From the NCBI GenBank assembly GCA_052267165.1, contig JBKQHO010000022.1, positions 310,001-374,000 on the forward strand: a DNA stretch of 64,000 nucleotides. The letters are read 5' to 3'. The translations under genes and the position numbers were made by a program. The DNA comes from CAWICD01 sp052267165 (GTDB taxonomy: Bacteria > Vulcanimicrobiota > Vulcanimicrobiia > Vulcanimicrobiales > Vulcanimicrobiaceae). Below the pieces are notes generated by a model. The model ran no database searches, was not told the origin of the DNA, and was given only the letters and a program-made list of their open reading frames with translations. Below, in pieces: positions 1 through 9,347 of this stretch; positions within the stretch are counted from its first letter, which is position 1; each line of letters starts with the position of its first letter.

Positions 1-1132
1 CGTTGTGCGGTTTGCCGCCGACCAAGCTGACGCGGCGGATGTAGACGTTGTCGCGGACTTGTTGCAGCCGGTCCAGACAAATCGGCCCGCGGGGCGCCTC
101 CAGGCGCATGCCGCGCAAGGCCGCGGTCAGCGCGGCGGGATCGGCTTTGCCGGCCGGGATTCGGTCGAGCGCCTGCGACAGCATCGCCGCGGCGACGTAG
201 CCGTTCTCGACGACGTGCGAGACGGCGTGTCCGGTCAACGACAGGTAGCCGTTGACGAAGCGCAGGTTGACGGCGCTTTGCAGCGAGGCGGTGTAGTGCA
301 ACCCCGAGATGATGCCCTCGGCCATCGAGCCTTCGGCGGGGAGCAGGCTCTCATCGGTCAAGCCCCCCCAGGCCATCAGGGGCAGCTTCGGCCCGGCGCG
401 GCGATACGCCGCCAGAAAGCGGACGGCGTTAGGCTGGTTGACCGCCGCGTATACGGCGGAAGCACCGTGCCCGAGCTGGCGGACGTAGGGCGTCCAGTCC
501 CTCGTCTCGGCGGGCACGTAGATCTCTTGCACGATCCGGCAGCCGTCATCGGTGAAGGCTCGGGCGAAACCGCCGGTCTTCTCCCAGCCGAACGCGTAGT
601 CGACCCCGATCATGGCGACCGCGCGAACGCCGGCGCGACGGCACGCATAGTCGCCCAGGGGCATGGCATCTTGCGAGTTGGTGTCGCCGACGCGGAAAAC
701 GTTGCTGCTCGCGCCCTCTTGGGTCAGCCCGTCGGCTCCGGCGACCGCGAGGATCATCGGTTCGCGGCGCTCGCTCAAATAGGCGCGCATCCCGTACGCG
801 ACTCGCGAGCTCACCACCCCGACGATCGCGTCGACGCCGGACTGTTCGACCAGATCGCGCGTGTCGGCCAGCGCGGTGCTGACCGAGTTCCCCTCGTCGG
901 CGCCCTTGAGCACGGCCCGAAAGCCGCCGAGCCGGCCTCCGTGCGTCGCCAGGTAGTAGCGGAAGCCGCTGTCGACCTCGGCCCCGGTCGGCGCGAACGG
1001 GCCGGTGACGGGCGTCAGCATGCCGACGCGAATCGGGCCCTTGTCGAGCGCGGCCGACGTCGCCGGAGCCAGCGGCGCCGCCAAGAGCAACACCGATAGC
1101 GCACAGCTAAGCACGCGCGCAATAACGAACAT
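1..1132 (-). CDS. ABC transporter substrate-binding protein, branched-chain amino acid type (partial)
   Basis: The frame runs off the window start, so the C-terminus is missing. It starts at ATG 1132 and the first 27 residues (MFVIARVLSCALSVLLLAAP...) form a Sec signal peptide ending near ATSA. The mature protein begins with IRVGMLTPVTGPFAPTG, the usual opening of periplasmic-binding type I (LivJ-like) proteins, and later shows AVAMIGVDYAFGWE and MAWGGLTDE segments typical of the two lobes. It should bind a small ligand in the periplasm for an ABC importer, but no permease or ATPase genes are visible here. It is divergent from a TetR regulator and shares the operator region at 1183-1200, which suggests repression by that protein. 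The substrate cannot be told from sequence. Confidence 0.85.
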   Translation of the reverse strand, partial: MFVIARVLSCALSVLLLAAPLAPATSAALDKGPIRVGMLTPVTGPFAPTGAEVDSGFRYYLATHGGRLGGFRAVLKGADEGNSVSTALADTRDLVEQSGVDAIVGVVSSRVAYGMRAYLSERREPMILAVAGADGLTQEGASSNVFRVGDTNSQDAMPLGDYACRRAGVRAVAMIGVDYAFGWEKTGGFARAFTDDGCRIVQEIYVPAETRDWTPYVRQLGHGASAVYAAVNQPNAVRFLAAYRRAGPKLPLMAWGGLTDESLLPAEGSMAEGIISGLHYTASLQSAVNLRFVNGYLSLTGHAVSHVVENGYVAAAMLSQALDRIPAGKADPAALTAALRGMRLEAPRGPICLDRLQQVRDNVYIRRVSLVGGKPHN

Positions 1133-1182
1133 GCGCGCCCATTCGCAGGCGGGGCATCGGCTCCTTTCGACTTGAGCCGTTC

Positions 1183-1200
1183 TTGAAACACTCGTTTCAA
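1183..1200. promoter_or_regulatory. Perfect palindromic operator between ABC binding-protein gene and tetR
   Basis: The 18-bp block TTGAAACACTCGTTTCAA has two perfect 7-bp arms around a 4-bp centre. It lies 51 bp upstream of the binding-protein start and about 22 bp upstream of the likely GTG start of the TetR gene. Such a site between a TetR gene and its divergent neighbour is the standard autoregulatory arrangement of the family; that this protein binds it is inferred. Confidence 0.75.
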
Positions 1201-1211
1201 TCTGGTACAAC
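1183..1211 (+). promoter_or_regulatory. Putative sigma70 promoter of tetR overlapping the operator
   Basis: TTGAAA (1183-1188) and TACAAC (1206-1211) are separated by exactly 17 bp. The -35 box is the left arm of the palindrome, so a bound dimer would block polymerase. Transcription would begin near 1218, only a few bases before GTG 1222, implying a leaderless message. This is sequence-based prediction only. Confidence 0.5.
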
Positions 1212-1221
1212 CTTGGCTAGC

Positions 1222-1833
1222 GTGCCGCGCCAGCATGACGAGCGTCTCCGGGATGACTTGCTCGCCTCGATCGTCGATTACGTCCTGCGCCAAGGGTTGG
1301 CCGAGCTTTCACTGCGGCCGTTGGCGAGCGCGGTCGGCGCCAGTCCGCGCACGCTGCTCTACCACTTCGGCTCGAAGGAAGCGCTGATCGGCGCGGTCAT
1401 CGAGGAGTCTCGCCGGCGCCAGCGAGCGCTTCTGGAAACGTGGTACGAGCGCAGCGCCGAGCACGACGTCCGAACGCTCCTGCTGCGGGCTTGGCAGTGG
1501 CTGGCCGCGCCCCGCCACGAATCGATCCTGCGGCTCTTTTTTGAGACGTACGGTTTAGCGCTGCAAGATCGCAAGCATCGCGCGGCCTTCTTGCGCGGCG
1601 CGGTGAACGACTGGGTCGTCCCCTTTTCCCGCGAACTCGAACGTCAGGGCTTCAGCCGCGAGCGCGCGGCGGCGCTCGGCACGCTGGTCGCGGCGGTCGC
1701 GCGGGGTCTGCTTTTCGACTTGCTGGCGACCGGGGACCGGACTCGCGTCGACCGCGCCTTTCGTTCGTTCATCAACGCGATCGAGTTGCCGGGCGCGGCA
1801 CCCGCGTCGAACTCGCGAACGAGTGCGCCGTAG
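1222..1833 (+). CDS. TetR/AcrR family transcriptional regulator
   Basis: A 203-aa protein with an N-terminal TetR helix-turn-helix: LSLRPLASAVGASPRTLLYHF fits the family pattern with the LYxHF recognition end, around residues 30-50. The rest is an all-helical ligand and dimerisation domain with no close family cue. I chose GTG 1222 because the upstream in-frame TTG at 1183 lies inside the operator palindrome and would be upstream of the predicted transcription start; TTG 1213 is an alternative. It is divergent from the ABC binding protein and probably represses both itself and that gene. The inducer is unknown. Confidence 0.85.
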   Translation: MPRQHDERLRDDLLASIVDYVLRQGLAELSLRPLASAVGASPRTLLYHFGSKEALIGAVIEESRRRQRALLETWYERSAEHDVRTLLLRAWQWLAAPRHESILRLFFETYGLALQDRKHRAAFLRGAVNDWVVPFSRELERQGFSRERAAALGTLVAAVARGLLFDLLATGDRTRVDRAFRSFINAIELPGAAPASNSRTSAP

Positions 1834-1995
1834 TGACCTGTAACGGCCGAATCGAAAGCGCTCTCGCTCGTCCTTTCGCTCGGCTCATCGTCTCTCTTCG
1901 GTCACAACGCTACGGCGTTGCTCCCTCATCCATCCTCGATCCGAACAAAAATCCTTCGCGATCTCACTTCCGATTCGACCGTTTCAGGCCACTCA

Positions 1996-2421
1996 CTAGC
2001 GCTTGAGGACGCGCTCGAGCTTGTCGAACAATGCTTCGATCGTCCGGCCGTGCACGTCTTCGAGACGGCGCCAAAAGAGGCGTCCCTCGGTATCGGAAAG
2101 CGTCGCCTCGATGCGATGGACGATGCGCGTGCGCTTGCCGTCGGCCTCGAGATAGAACCCGTGCGTGCCGTCAAAGCCCTCGTTGCGAAAGCGCCAGACG
2201 ATCCGTTCTTCCGGAACGACGCCGTCCAGGACGGCGTTGACGCCGCTATGCCATTCCTCGGTCTTGCCCGGCTCGAGCGGACCCGGCGTGCGCATGAACG
2301 GCTGCGACGCGAACGGCCAAATAGCGTCGGCAGACGTTCCCATGTCGGCAAGCAAATGATAGATGCGGCGTTTGGTCCCGCTAAAACTCCGTTGATATTC
2401 GACGTGCAGGGGAATGGGCAT
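1996..2421 (-). CDS. SRPBCC (START-like) family protein
   Basis: A 141-aa protein starting MPIPLHVEYQRSF, with a beta-rich pattern ending in a long C-terminal helix (GRTIEALFDKLERVLKR), the layout of SRPBCC/polyketide-cyclase-like small-molecule-binding proteins. ATG 2421 is preferred over ATG 2454 because a GGAAGG ribosome-binding site precedes it and the extra 11 residues are not family-like. It overlaps the 3' end of the upstream membrane-protein gene by 41 bp, suggesting co-transcription. The ligand and function are unknown. Confidence 0.7.
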   Translation of the reverse strand: MPIPLHVEYQRSFSGTKRRIYHLLADMGTSADAIWPFASQPFMRTPGPLEPGKTEEWHSGVNAVLDGVVPEERIVWRFRNEGFDGTHGFYLEADGKRTRIVHRIEATLSDTEGRLFWRRLEDVHGRTIEALFDKLERVLKR

Positions 2422-3859
2422 GACCTTCCTTTCGGGAGGCGCATTTAATCTCATCCGCTTCGGCGAGCGCAGGGTCGCCGGCCGGGCACTGCGGCGTCAC
2501 GTATGCCAAACGAACGTCAAGGGCGAAGATGCCCGCGAGCCCCGCTGCCAGGACGAACGATGCGGTTAGGCCGTCCGTCACGTCGTCATAGGCGACCGTC
2601 GCGAGCGGAAGCGTGACCAGCAGCGCGGTCAAGCCGCGCCCGGCGGCAAGCGCGTACGGGATGCCCCAGGGCATGTACCACGCGAGCGGCAACGGCGAGA
2701 GCGCGGGAAAGACCCACGCGGCTCCCACGAACCAGCGGCGCCGCAGCGCGCCGGCGGCCGTTATCAACAGCACCACCCCGAACAACACCTCGCTCGCGAT
2801 CCGCAAGTTCACACGCATGTGCGAGGCGCGATACCCGGAATAGCCCAGCAGCTCCGCAAAGTAGGCTTTCCCGCCGAACGCGTACGACACGGCAACGACG
2901 GCCGCCGCGATCGCGAACCACACCAGAACCCGCCGCCGCAGCGGTTGCAGCGAGGCGAGCACGAGGCCGCCGATCACGACGAACGGGATCTTCACCAACC
3001 CCGCCAGCGTCAGGCAAAGCGCCGCGCCGAACGTCTTTTGCCGGCGCGAGAGCCCGTAGGCCGCGACCACGAGCGCCAGCGCCTGCATGTCGAAGTGCGC
3101 GTTGCTCACGTAGTAGAACCAGAGCGCGGGATTGAGGGCGAAGGCCGCTACCGTGCGGCGCGGCAGCCCGGCATAGACCAGCAGCCAGGCCGTCGCGAGC
3201 AGCACCAGCGCGTTGAAGATTCGCAAGGCTTCGATCTTGGCCGCGATCGAGTTGGCCAGCGAGGTCACGAGCATGTCTGCGCCGAGCCACAGCGGCCCGT
3301 AGATCAACCCGCGAACGGGGACGTTGCGGGCGATGAAGTCATAGGCGGGCGGCAGCGTGTGCGGTAGGGGCGAGTACGCCTGCAATCCGAGGACGGCGCA
3401 CTGGACGTACTCGTACACGTCGATCGTCGAGATCGCCGGGGCCGCCGCCGCGAGCAAGGCCATGGCGCCCACCGCAAGCCAAAGGTAGATCCGCCGGCCA
3501 GGACGCTCGAAGACCTCGAAGCCTGCCACGACGACGACCAAGCAGCCGGTTTGGACGAGCGCGAGCAGGAAGCCGAAGTCGCCGAAGAGCGCGTGCACGG
3601 CGGGATACTTCGGATGATCGAAGGCCAAGATGAACGGCAGGCTCCCAGCCCAGGGGACCAGGGTCGGGTCCGCGTGCGCCTGCACGACGAGCGTGCCGAG
3701 CTGCACCGCAAAAGCGATGACGCTTGCGGCCAGGGCTGCCCAAGTGAGTACCGGCGCAGGCCGCCAGCCGCGGAGGCGTTCCACGAGCGGGCTCGCGCGC
3801 CGGCCCCGCAGGGCCTCCCACGCGATGATGACGAGCCCGACGAAGGTGACTGGGTTCAA
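2381..3859 (-). CDS. Polytopic membrane protein, GT-C/GT87-like glycosyltransferase
   Basis: A 492-aa protein with about ten to twelve hydrophobic segments and short charged loops. Features in keeping with membrane glycosyltransferases of the GT-C fold are an acidic loop after the third helix (ISTIDVYEYVQ), the phrase GLIYGPLW, and Y/W-rich loops such as LNPALWFYYVSNAHFDMQ. These enzymes use polyprenyl-phosphate sugars at the outer face of the inner membrane. It lies downstream of the str operon on the same strand but is separated by 210 bp with strong hairpins, so it is probably a separate unit with the SRPBCC gene. Sugar and acceptor cannot be assigned. Confidence 0.55.
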   Translation of the reverse strand: MNPVTFVGLVIIAWEALRGRRASPLVERLRGWRPAPVLTWAALAASVIAFAVQLGTLVVQAHADPTLVPWAGSLPFILAFDHPKYPAVHALFGDFGFLLALVQTGCLVVVVAGFEVFERPGRRIYLWLAVGAMALLAAAAPAISTIDVYEYVQCAVLGLQAYSPLPHTLPPAYDFIARNVPVRGLIYGPLWLGADMLVTSLANSIAAKIEALRIFNALVLLATAWLLVYAGLPRRTVAAFALNPALWFYYVSNAHFDMQALALVVAAYGLSRRQKTFGAALCLTLAGLVKIPFVVIGGLVLASLQPLRRRVLVWFAIAAAVVAVSYAFGGKAYFAELLGYSGYRASHMRVNLRIASEVLFGVVLLITAAGALRRRWFVGAAWVFPALSPLPLAWYMPWGIPYALAAGRGLTALLVTLPLATVAYDDVTDGLTASFVLAAGLAGIFALDVRLAYVTPQCPAGDPALAEADEIKCASRKEGHAHSPARRISTEF

Positions 3860-3962
3860 GGCGCTCCAAGCTTCAGCGAACGGGTACCCGATTTTGTGGC
3901 GGCCCCTCTCCGGTTCATCGGCTCGCGACCCGGCCGGCCTTACGCCGCGCCGGGCTTGGAGC

Positions 3963-4027
3963 GCGGAGCAAGCTCCGCAGGCCTCTGGAAAGTGGAAACG
4001 GGAGCCGGCTTCAGCCGCGCTCCCGTT
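3963..4027 (-). terminator. Two strong hairpins after the str operon
   Basis: A 7-bp perfect stem (GCGGAGC/GCTCCGC, 3963-3978) is followed by a longer one at 3997-4027 pairing AACGGGAGC with GCTCCGTT-like GCTCCCGTT and continuing CGGCT/AGCCG after one bulged C. They lie 43-107 bp past the rpsJ stop and before the membrane-protein gene. No T-tract follows, so they may be Rho-dependent or attenuating terminators, or copies of an extragenic repeat. Confidence 0.45.
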
Positions 4028-4069
4028 CCGATCTTCGTTTGGCTCGCGTCCGGCGTTGAGCCGGCCGCC

Positions 4070-4378
4070 CTACGCTTTGAGCTCGATGTCGACGCCTGCC
4101 GGCAAGTCGAGATGCATCAGCGCGTCCATCGTCTTGGGCGAGGCCTGCAGGATGTCGATCAGGCGCTTGTGCGTGCGCATCTCGAAGTGCTCGCGGCTCT
4201 TCTTGTCGACGTGCGGCGAGCGGTTGACGCAAAACCGATTGATCTCGGTCGGCAGCGGCACAGGACCGCTGACGAACGCACCCGTCCGCTTGGCGGTATC
4301 GACGATCCGCTCGGCGGACTGATCGAGAATCTTGTGGTCGTACGCCTTGAGGCGGATTCGTATCTTCTGCTTGGCCAT
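4070..4378 (-). CDS. rpsJ: 30S ribosomal protein S10
   Basis: 102 aa, full length, with the S10 signature (RIRLKAYDHKILDQSAERIV, then GPVPLPTEINRFCVNRSPHVDKKSREHFE). S10 sits in the 30S head and also acts in NusB/NusG antitermination. It is the last gene of the str operon, 58 bp after tuf. The usual next genes (rplC, rplD) do not follow, so rpsJ is separated from the S10-spc cluster, an arrangement known from cyanobacteria. Confidence 0.98.
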   Translation of the reverse strand: MAKQKIRIRLKAYDHKILDQSAERIVDTAKRTGAFVSGPVPLPTEINRFCVNRSPHVDKKSREHFEMRTHKRLIDILQASPKTMDALMHLDLPAGVDIELKA

Positions 4379-4436
4379 GTGGCTACTGCTTTCCGAGGTC
4401 TTCGATTGTCAAAGTGCTAGCGGGAGTCTTGGCATC

Positions 4437-5645
<1,209 letters not shown>

Positions 5646-5687
5646 GTTTCTTCTATCGTTTCCTTATGATTGCAAGAGTTTGCCGAA

Positions 5688-7790
5688 CTACGCGGCGGGT
5701 TTCTTTCCTTGCGATTTCGCGACGATCTCTTCTTCGATGGACTTGGGAGCCTTCTCGTAGTGCGAGAACTCCATCGTGTACGTCGCACGGCCCTGCGTCG
5801 CCGAACGCATGTCGGTCGCGTAGCCGAACATCTCCGAGAGCGGCACGTGGGCCGTGATCGTCGTCGCGCCGCCCGGTACGTCTTCGCTCGACATGATCAT
5901 GCCGCGCCGGCGGTTGAGGTCGCCGTTGATCGACCCGAGGTAGTCCTTGGGCGTCGTGACCTCGACTTTCATGATCGGCTCGAGCAAGATCGGCCCTGCC
6001 GCCCGATTGGCTTCCTTGAAGCCCATGGACGCCGCGATCTTGAAGGCCATTTCCGACGAGTCGACGTCGTGATAGCTGCCCTCAAAGGCCGTCGCCTTGA
6101 AGTCGAGGACGGGATAGCCGGCCAGCACGCCGCTCTCAGAGGCCTCGCGAATGCCTTCCTGGATCGCCTTCGAGTACTCTTTAGGGATCCGTCCGCCGAC
6201 GACCGCCCAGACAAACTGCATGCCCGAGTTCGCTTCGCCCGGCTCCAAGCGCAGCCACACGTCGCCGTACTGGCCTTTGCCGCCGGTCTGCCGAATGAAC
6301 TTGCCTTGCTTTTCGACGGTCCTGGTGATCGCTTCTTTATATGCGACCTGCGGCTTGCCGACGTTCGCGTCGACCTTGAACTCGCGCTTGAGACGGTCGA
6401 GGATGATCTCGAGGTGGAGTTCGCCCATACCGCCGATGATCGTCTGCTGCGTCTCTTCGTCGGTGCGCATGCGAAAGGTCGGATCTTCCTGGGCGAGACG
6501 TGATAGCGCCGAGCCCAGCTTGTCCTGGTCAACCTTCGTCTTCGGCTCGATCGCCTGGAAGATGACCGGCTCGGGGAAGGTGATCGACTCGAGCGTGATC
6601 GGGTTCTTCTCGTCGCACAGCGTGTCGCCGGTGCGCGTGTCGCCCATGCCGACGGCCGCCGCGATGTCTCCGGCGCCGATCGCGTCGATGTCCTCGCGGT
6701 GATTGGCGTGCATGCGCAGGATGCGCCCGATGCGCTCCTTGCGGCCCGAACGGGCGTTGTAGACGTAGCTGCCCTTTTCGAGCGTGCCCGAGTAGACCCG
6801 GAAGTACGTCAAGTTGCCGTAGGGATCGGTCGCGATCTTGAAGGCGAGCGCCGCGAACGGCTCTTTGTCGTCGGGGATGCGGGTGAGCTGATGGTTCTCG
6901 TCTCTAGGGTCGAGACCGACGATCGGCTTCGCCTCGAGCGGCGAAGGCAAGAAGTCGACGACCGCATCGAGCAGCGGCTGAATGCCCTTGTTCTTAAATG
7001 CGGAGCCGCAGAGCATCGGAAGCACGTGGCCCGCGATGGTGGCCTTGCGCAGCGCCGTCTTGAGGCGCTCGACCGGGATCTCCTCGCCCGCGAAAAACAG
7101 CTCGAGGAGCTCGTCGTCCTGTTCGGCGATCGCCTCGATCAGCTCTTGGCGCCATTTCAGGGCGAGGTCGCGCAGCTCGCCCTCCTCGACGTCTTCGAGA
7201 TCGAACGTCGAACCGAGATCGTCGGCATAGACGCTCTTCTTCATCCTGAACAGATCGACGATGCCGTGGAACTGGTCCTCGGCGCCGATCGGGACTTGGA
7301 TCGGGACGGCGCGCGCGCCCAAGCGGTCGCGAATCTTCTCGACGCAATTGAAGAAGTCGGCGCCCATGCGGTCCATCTTGTTGACGAAGATGATGCGCGG
7401 GACGCGGTACTTGTTGGCCTGGCGCCAGACCGTCTCGGACTGCGGCTGAACCGCAGCGACCGAGTCGAAGAGCGCGACGAGACCGTCGAGCACGCGTAGC
7501 GAGCGCTCGACCTCCACGGTGAAGTCCACGTGGCCTGGCGTATCGATGATGTTGATCCGCGTGTCGCGCCAGGTGCAAGCCGTCGCGGCCGAGGTGATCG
7601 TGATGCCGCGCTCCTGCTCCTGGACCATCCAGTCCATCGTCGCGGCGCCGTCGTGGACCTCGCCGAGCTTGTGCGTGCGGCCCGTGTAGAAGAGGATGCG
7701 TTCGGTCGCGGTCGTCTTGCCCGCGTCGATATGGGCGGCAATGCCGATGTTTCGGGTCCGCTCGAGCGGATATTCACGTACGAGGGGCAT
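5688..7790 (-). CDS. fusA: Elongation factor G
   Basis: 700 aa, full length. The G domain opens with RNIGIAAHIDAGKTTATERI and contains DTPGHVDF and NKMDRMGA; domains II-V follow, including the domain IV stretch with GQYGDVWLRLEPGE and the C-terminal GYATDMRSATQGRATYTMEF. It drives translocation and, with RRF, ribosome recycling. It begins 16 bp after the rpsG stop codon. Confidence 0.99.
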   Translation of the reverse strand: MPLVREYPLERTRNIGIAAHIDAGKTTATERILFYTGRTHKLGEVHDGAATMDWMVQEQERGITITSAATACTWRDTRINIIDTPGHVDFTVEVERSLRVLDGLVALFDSVAAVQPQSETVWRQANKYRVPRIIFVNKMDRMGADFFNCVEKIRDRLGARAVPIQVPIGAEDQFHGIVDLFRMKKSVYADDLGSTFDLEDVEEGELRDLALKWRQELIEAIAEQDDELLELFFAGEEIPVERLKTALRKATIAGHVLPMLCGSAFKNKGIQPLLDAVVDFLPSPLEAKPIVGLDPRDENHQLTRIPDDKEPFAALAFKIATDPYGNLTYFRVYSGTLEKGSYVYNARSGRKERIGRILRMHANHREDIDAIGAGDIAAAVGMGDTRTGDTLCDEKNPITLESITFPEPVIFQAIEPKTKVDQDKLGSALSRLAQEDPTFRMRTDEETQQTIIGGMGELHLEIILDRLKREFKVDANVGKPQVAYKEAITRTVEKQGKFIRQTGGKGQYGDVWLRLEPGEANSGMQFVWAVVGGRIPKEYSKAIQEGIREASESGVLAGYPVLDFKATAFEGSYHDVDSSEMAFKIAASMGFKEANRAAGPILLEPIMKVEVTTPKDYLGSINGDLNRRRGMIMSSEDVPGGATTITAHVPLSEMFGYATDMRSATQGRATYTMEFSHYEKAPKSIEEEIVAKSQGKKPAA

Positions 7791-7806
7791 GTTTCTTAAG
7801 ACCGCG

Positions 7807-8277
7807 TTACCAGCGGTAGTGGGCGAACGCTTTGTTCGCTTCCGCCATCTTGTGCGTATCCTCGCGCTTCTTCACGGTCGCCCCAACGTTGTTGGCGGCG
7901 TCCATGATCTCGTTGGCGAGCTTCTCTTCCATCGAGCGGCCGGGCCGTTTGCGGGCGAACTGAATCAGCCAGCGCATGGCCATCGCCTGGCGCCGGTCGG
8001 GACGGACTTCCATGGGGACCTGATAGGTGGCACCGCCGACGCGCCGCGGCCGAACTTCGACCAGGGGCATGGCGTTGCCCAACGCCTGTGTGAAGACGTC
8101 CATCGGGTCACGGCCGAGCTTTTCGCCGACGATGCCGAGCGCTCCATAGGTGATCCCTTCGGCGACCGATTTCTTGCCGGCGAGCATGACCTTATTGATG
8201 AAGCGCGACAAGACTTTCGAATTGAAGCGCGGATCGGGGAGAATCTGCCGTTTCGGAACGGCTCCCTTGCGAGGCAT
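7807..8277 (-). CDS. rpsG: 30S ribosomal protein S7
   Basis: 156 aa, typical length, with S7 hallmarks: MPRKGAVPKR at the N-terminus, FINKVMLAGKKSVAE, and GGATYQVPMEVRPDRRQAMA. It is a primary 16S rRNA binding protein of the 30S head and often the translational repressor of the str operon. An AGGTAGGG ribosome-binding site precedes the ATG. It follows rpsL by 14 bp. Confidence 0.98.
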   Translation of the reverse strand: MPRKGAVPKRQILPDPRFNSKVLSRFINKVMLAGKKSVAEGITYGALGIVGEKLGRDPMDVFTQALGNAMPLVEVRPRRVGGATYQVPMEVRPDRRQAMAMRWLIQFARKRPGRSMEEKLANEIMDAANNVGATVKKREDTHKMAEANKAFAHYRW

Positions 8278-8291
8278 GCGGAATCCCTACC

Positions 8292-8732
8292 TTACTTCTT
8301 GGTTGCGCGCTTGGCGCCGTACTTGGAGCGGCCTTGCTTGCGATTGGCCACGCCCGATGTGTCGAGCGTACCGCGGATGATGTGGTAGCGGATGCCCGGA
8401 AGATCCTTGACGCGGCCGCCGCGGATGAGCACGACCGAATGCTCTTGCAGGTTGTGGCCGATGCCGGGGATGTAGGCCGTGACCTCTTCCCCGTTCGTGA
8501 GACGAACGCGCGCCACTTTGCGAAGCGCGGAGTTCGGTTTCTTGGGCGTGATCGTCTTGACTTGCGTGCATACGCCGCGACGAAACGGATTGCCGCGCAC
8601 TTCGAAGGTGCGCAGCGGCAAATCCGGATGCCCGGGCTTGGGTCCCGTCTGCGCGACGCGCAGCGCCGGGGCCTTCACCTTTTTCTCGAGCTTCTCGCGT
8701 CCCTTACGGACAAGTTGACTGATCGTCGGCAC
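8292..8732 (-). CDS. rpsL: 30S ribosomal protein S12
   Basis: 146 aa from GTG 8732 (VPTISQLVRKGREK), preceded by a GGAGAG ribosome-binding site. A longer in-frame ATG at 8828 exists, but the extra 32 residues are not S12-like and overlap the promoter leader. The core is canonical (TPKKPNSALRKVARVRLTNG, GHNLQEHSVVLIRGGRVKDL). The loop between KAPAL and RRGVC carries about 20-25 extra residues (roughly 25-49, KPGHPDLPLRTFEV) compared with the short E. coli/Thermus form. Firmicutes S12 also has a shorter insert here. First gene of the str operon. Confidence 0.96.
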   Translation of the reverse strand: MPTISQLVRKGREKLEKKVKAPALRVAQTGPKPGHPDLPLRTFEVRGNPFRRGVCTQVKTITPKKPNSALRKVARVRLTNGEEVTAYIPGIGHNLQEHSVVLIRGGRVKDLPGIRYHIIRGTLDTSGVANRKQGRSKYGAKRATKK

Positions 8733-8831
8733 GTACTCTCCAAGCGGCGGCGTCCTCGAAACGGCCAGCTTGCCGAAAGTGAGGAAACGCACACAAATTC
8801 CGCCCCACCGCCGGTGGGCCGGAACCACCGG

Positions 8832-8861
8832 AGTATACCAGCTTCAGCGACGCAGAGTCAA
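8832..8861 (-). promoter_or_regulatory. sigma70-type promoter of the str operon
   Basis: On the minus strand TTGACT (8861-8856) and TATACT (8837-8832) are separated by 18 bp, close to consensus. The predicted transcript has a leader of roughly 90 nt before rpsL GTG 8732. The leader contains a 6-bp hairpin, CCCACC/GGTGGG (8804-8818), which might take part in str operon autoregulation. Confidence 0.75.
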
Positions 8862-8898
8862 CGCCGGCGAACGCGCTCACTCGCCGGTTGCGCTCCAT

Positions 8899-8947
8899 GG
8901 TCAGATGTCACCCTGAGGTCAGATGTCACCCTGAGCTTGTCGAAGGG
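8899..8947. repeat. 18-bp tandem repeat and REP-like inverted repeat
   Basis: GGTCAGATGTCACCCTGA occurs twice back to back (8899-8916, 8917-8934). The second copy runs into CCCTGAGCTTGTCGAAGGG (8929-8947), an imperfect palindrome of the well-known extragenic REP-like type. The block lies just after the stop codon of the 52-aa ORF and upstream of the str promoter, so it separates the two units. Confidence 0.7.
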
Positions 8948-9106
8948 TCAGGCGACGGCCACGCAGGGGCCGAAGCCACGGAAGCGCTTGCCACGCCGCT
9001 CGGCCAAGACCGCCTCCCCTAACGCCGTCAGGCTGTAGCGGATCTCGGCCGCCTCGTCTTCATCCTGGTCGGGGCAGGCCCGCTCGACCGGCTGCTTCTC
9101 GTCCAT
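8948..9106 (-). CDS. Small hypothetical protein (52 aa)
   Basis: ATG 9106 is preceded by an AGGTAGAGG ribosome-binding site. The protein starts MDEKQPVERACPDQDED, is acidic at the N-terminus and basic near the C-terminus. The middle segment IRYSLTALGEAVLAERRG resembles the wing and last helix of winged-helix regulators, but it is too short for a full domain. It may be a remnant or a genuine small protein. It ends directly at the REP-like repeat. Function unknown. Confidence 0.45.
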   Translation of the reverse strand: MDEKQPVERACPDQDEDEAAEIRYSLTALGEAVLAERRGKRFRGFGPCVAVA

Positions 9107-9170
9107 CGTCCTCTACCTTCCGTCACTGACGGCACTACGGAGCGCAATGGGACTACCGTAGCCGCGGACT

Positions 9171-9188
9171 GTGCCAACAGTTTGGCAC
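9171..9188. promoter_or_regulatory. Perfect 18-bp palindrome in an otherwise empty stretch
   Basis: GTGCCAACAGTTTGGCAC has two perfect 7-bp arms around CAGT. It sits between the 52-aa gene (start 9106) and the CusF-like gene (end 9348). No convincing gene is visible in 9107-9347. The size and symmetry fit a dimeric repressor operator, but no cognate regulator is adjacent. Confidence 0.4.
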
Positions 9189-9347
9189 TCGCTGAGGGCT
9201 CCCGGCCTTTTTGCCCGCTCCGCTGCGACGGCGTCCCCGGCCCCGAACCAGATTTTTTGCATCGTCACCGGAGGCGTCGCCAGGCTCGGCTCGTAGCTCA
9301 AGCCGCGCTGAGCGGCCGCGCGGCTCACGACTCCCGCTTAATCGCTC

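Noticed and set aside
5..1099. 364-aa plus-strand frame
   Set aside because: It is antisense to the ABC binding-protein gene; the minus frame has a signal peptide and family motifs, the plus frame only Arg/Asp-rich shadow sequence.
8733..8828. N-terminal extension of rpsL
   Set aside because: The extra 32 residues are not S12-like, lie within the mRNA leader, and the GTG at 8732 has a good ribosome-binding site followed by the standard PTISQLVRKG start.
9113..9328. 71-aa minus-strand frame between the 52-aa gene and the CusF-like gene
   Set aside because: No ribosome-binding site, no family-like pattern, and it contains the palindrome at 9171-9188, which looks regulatory.
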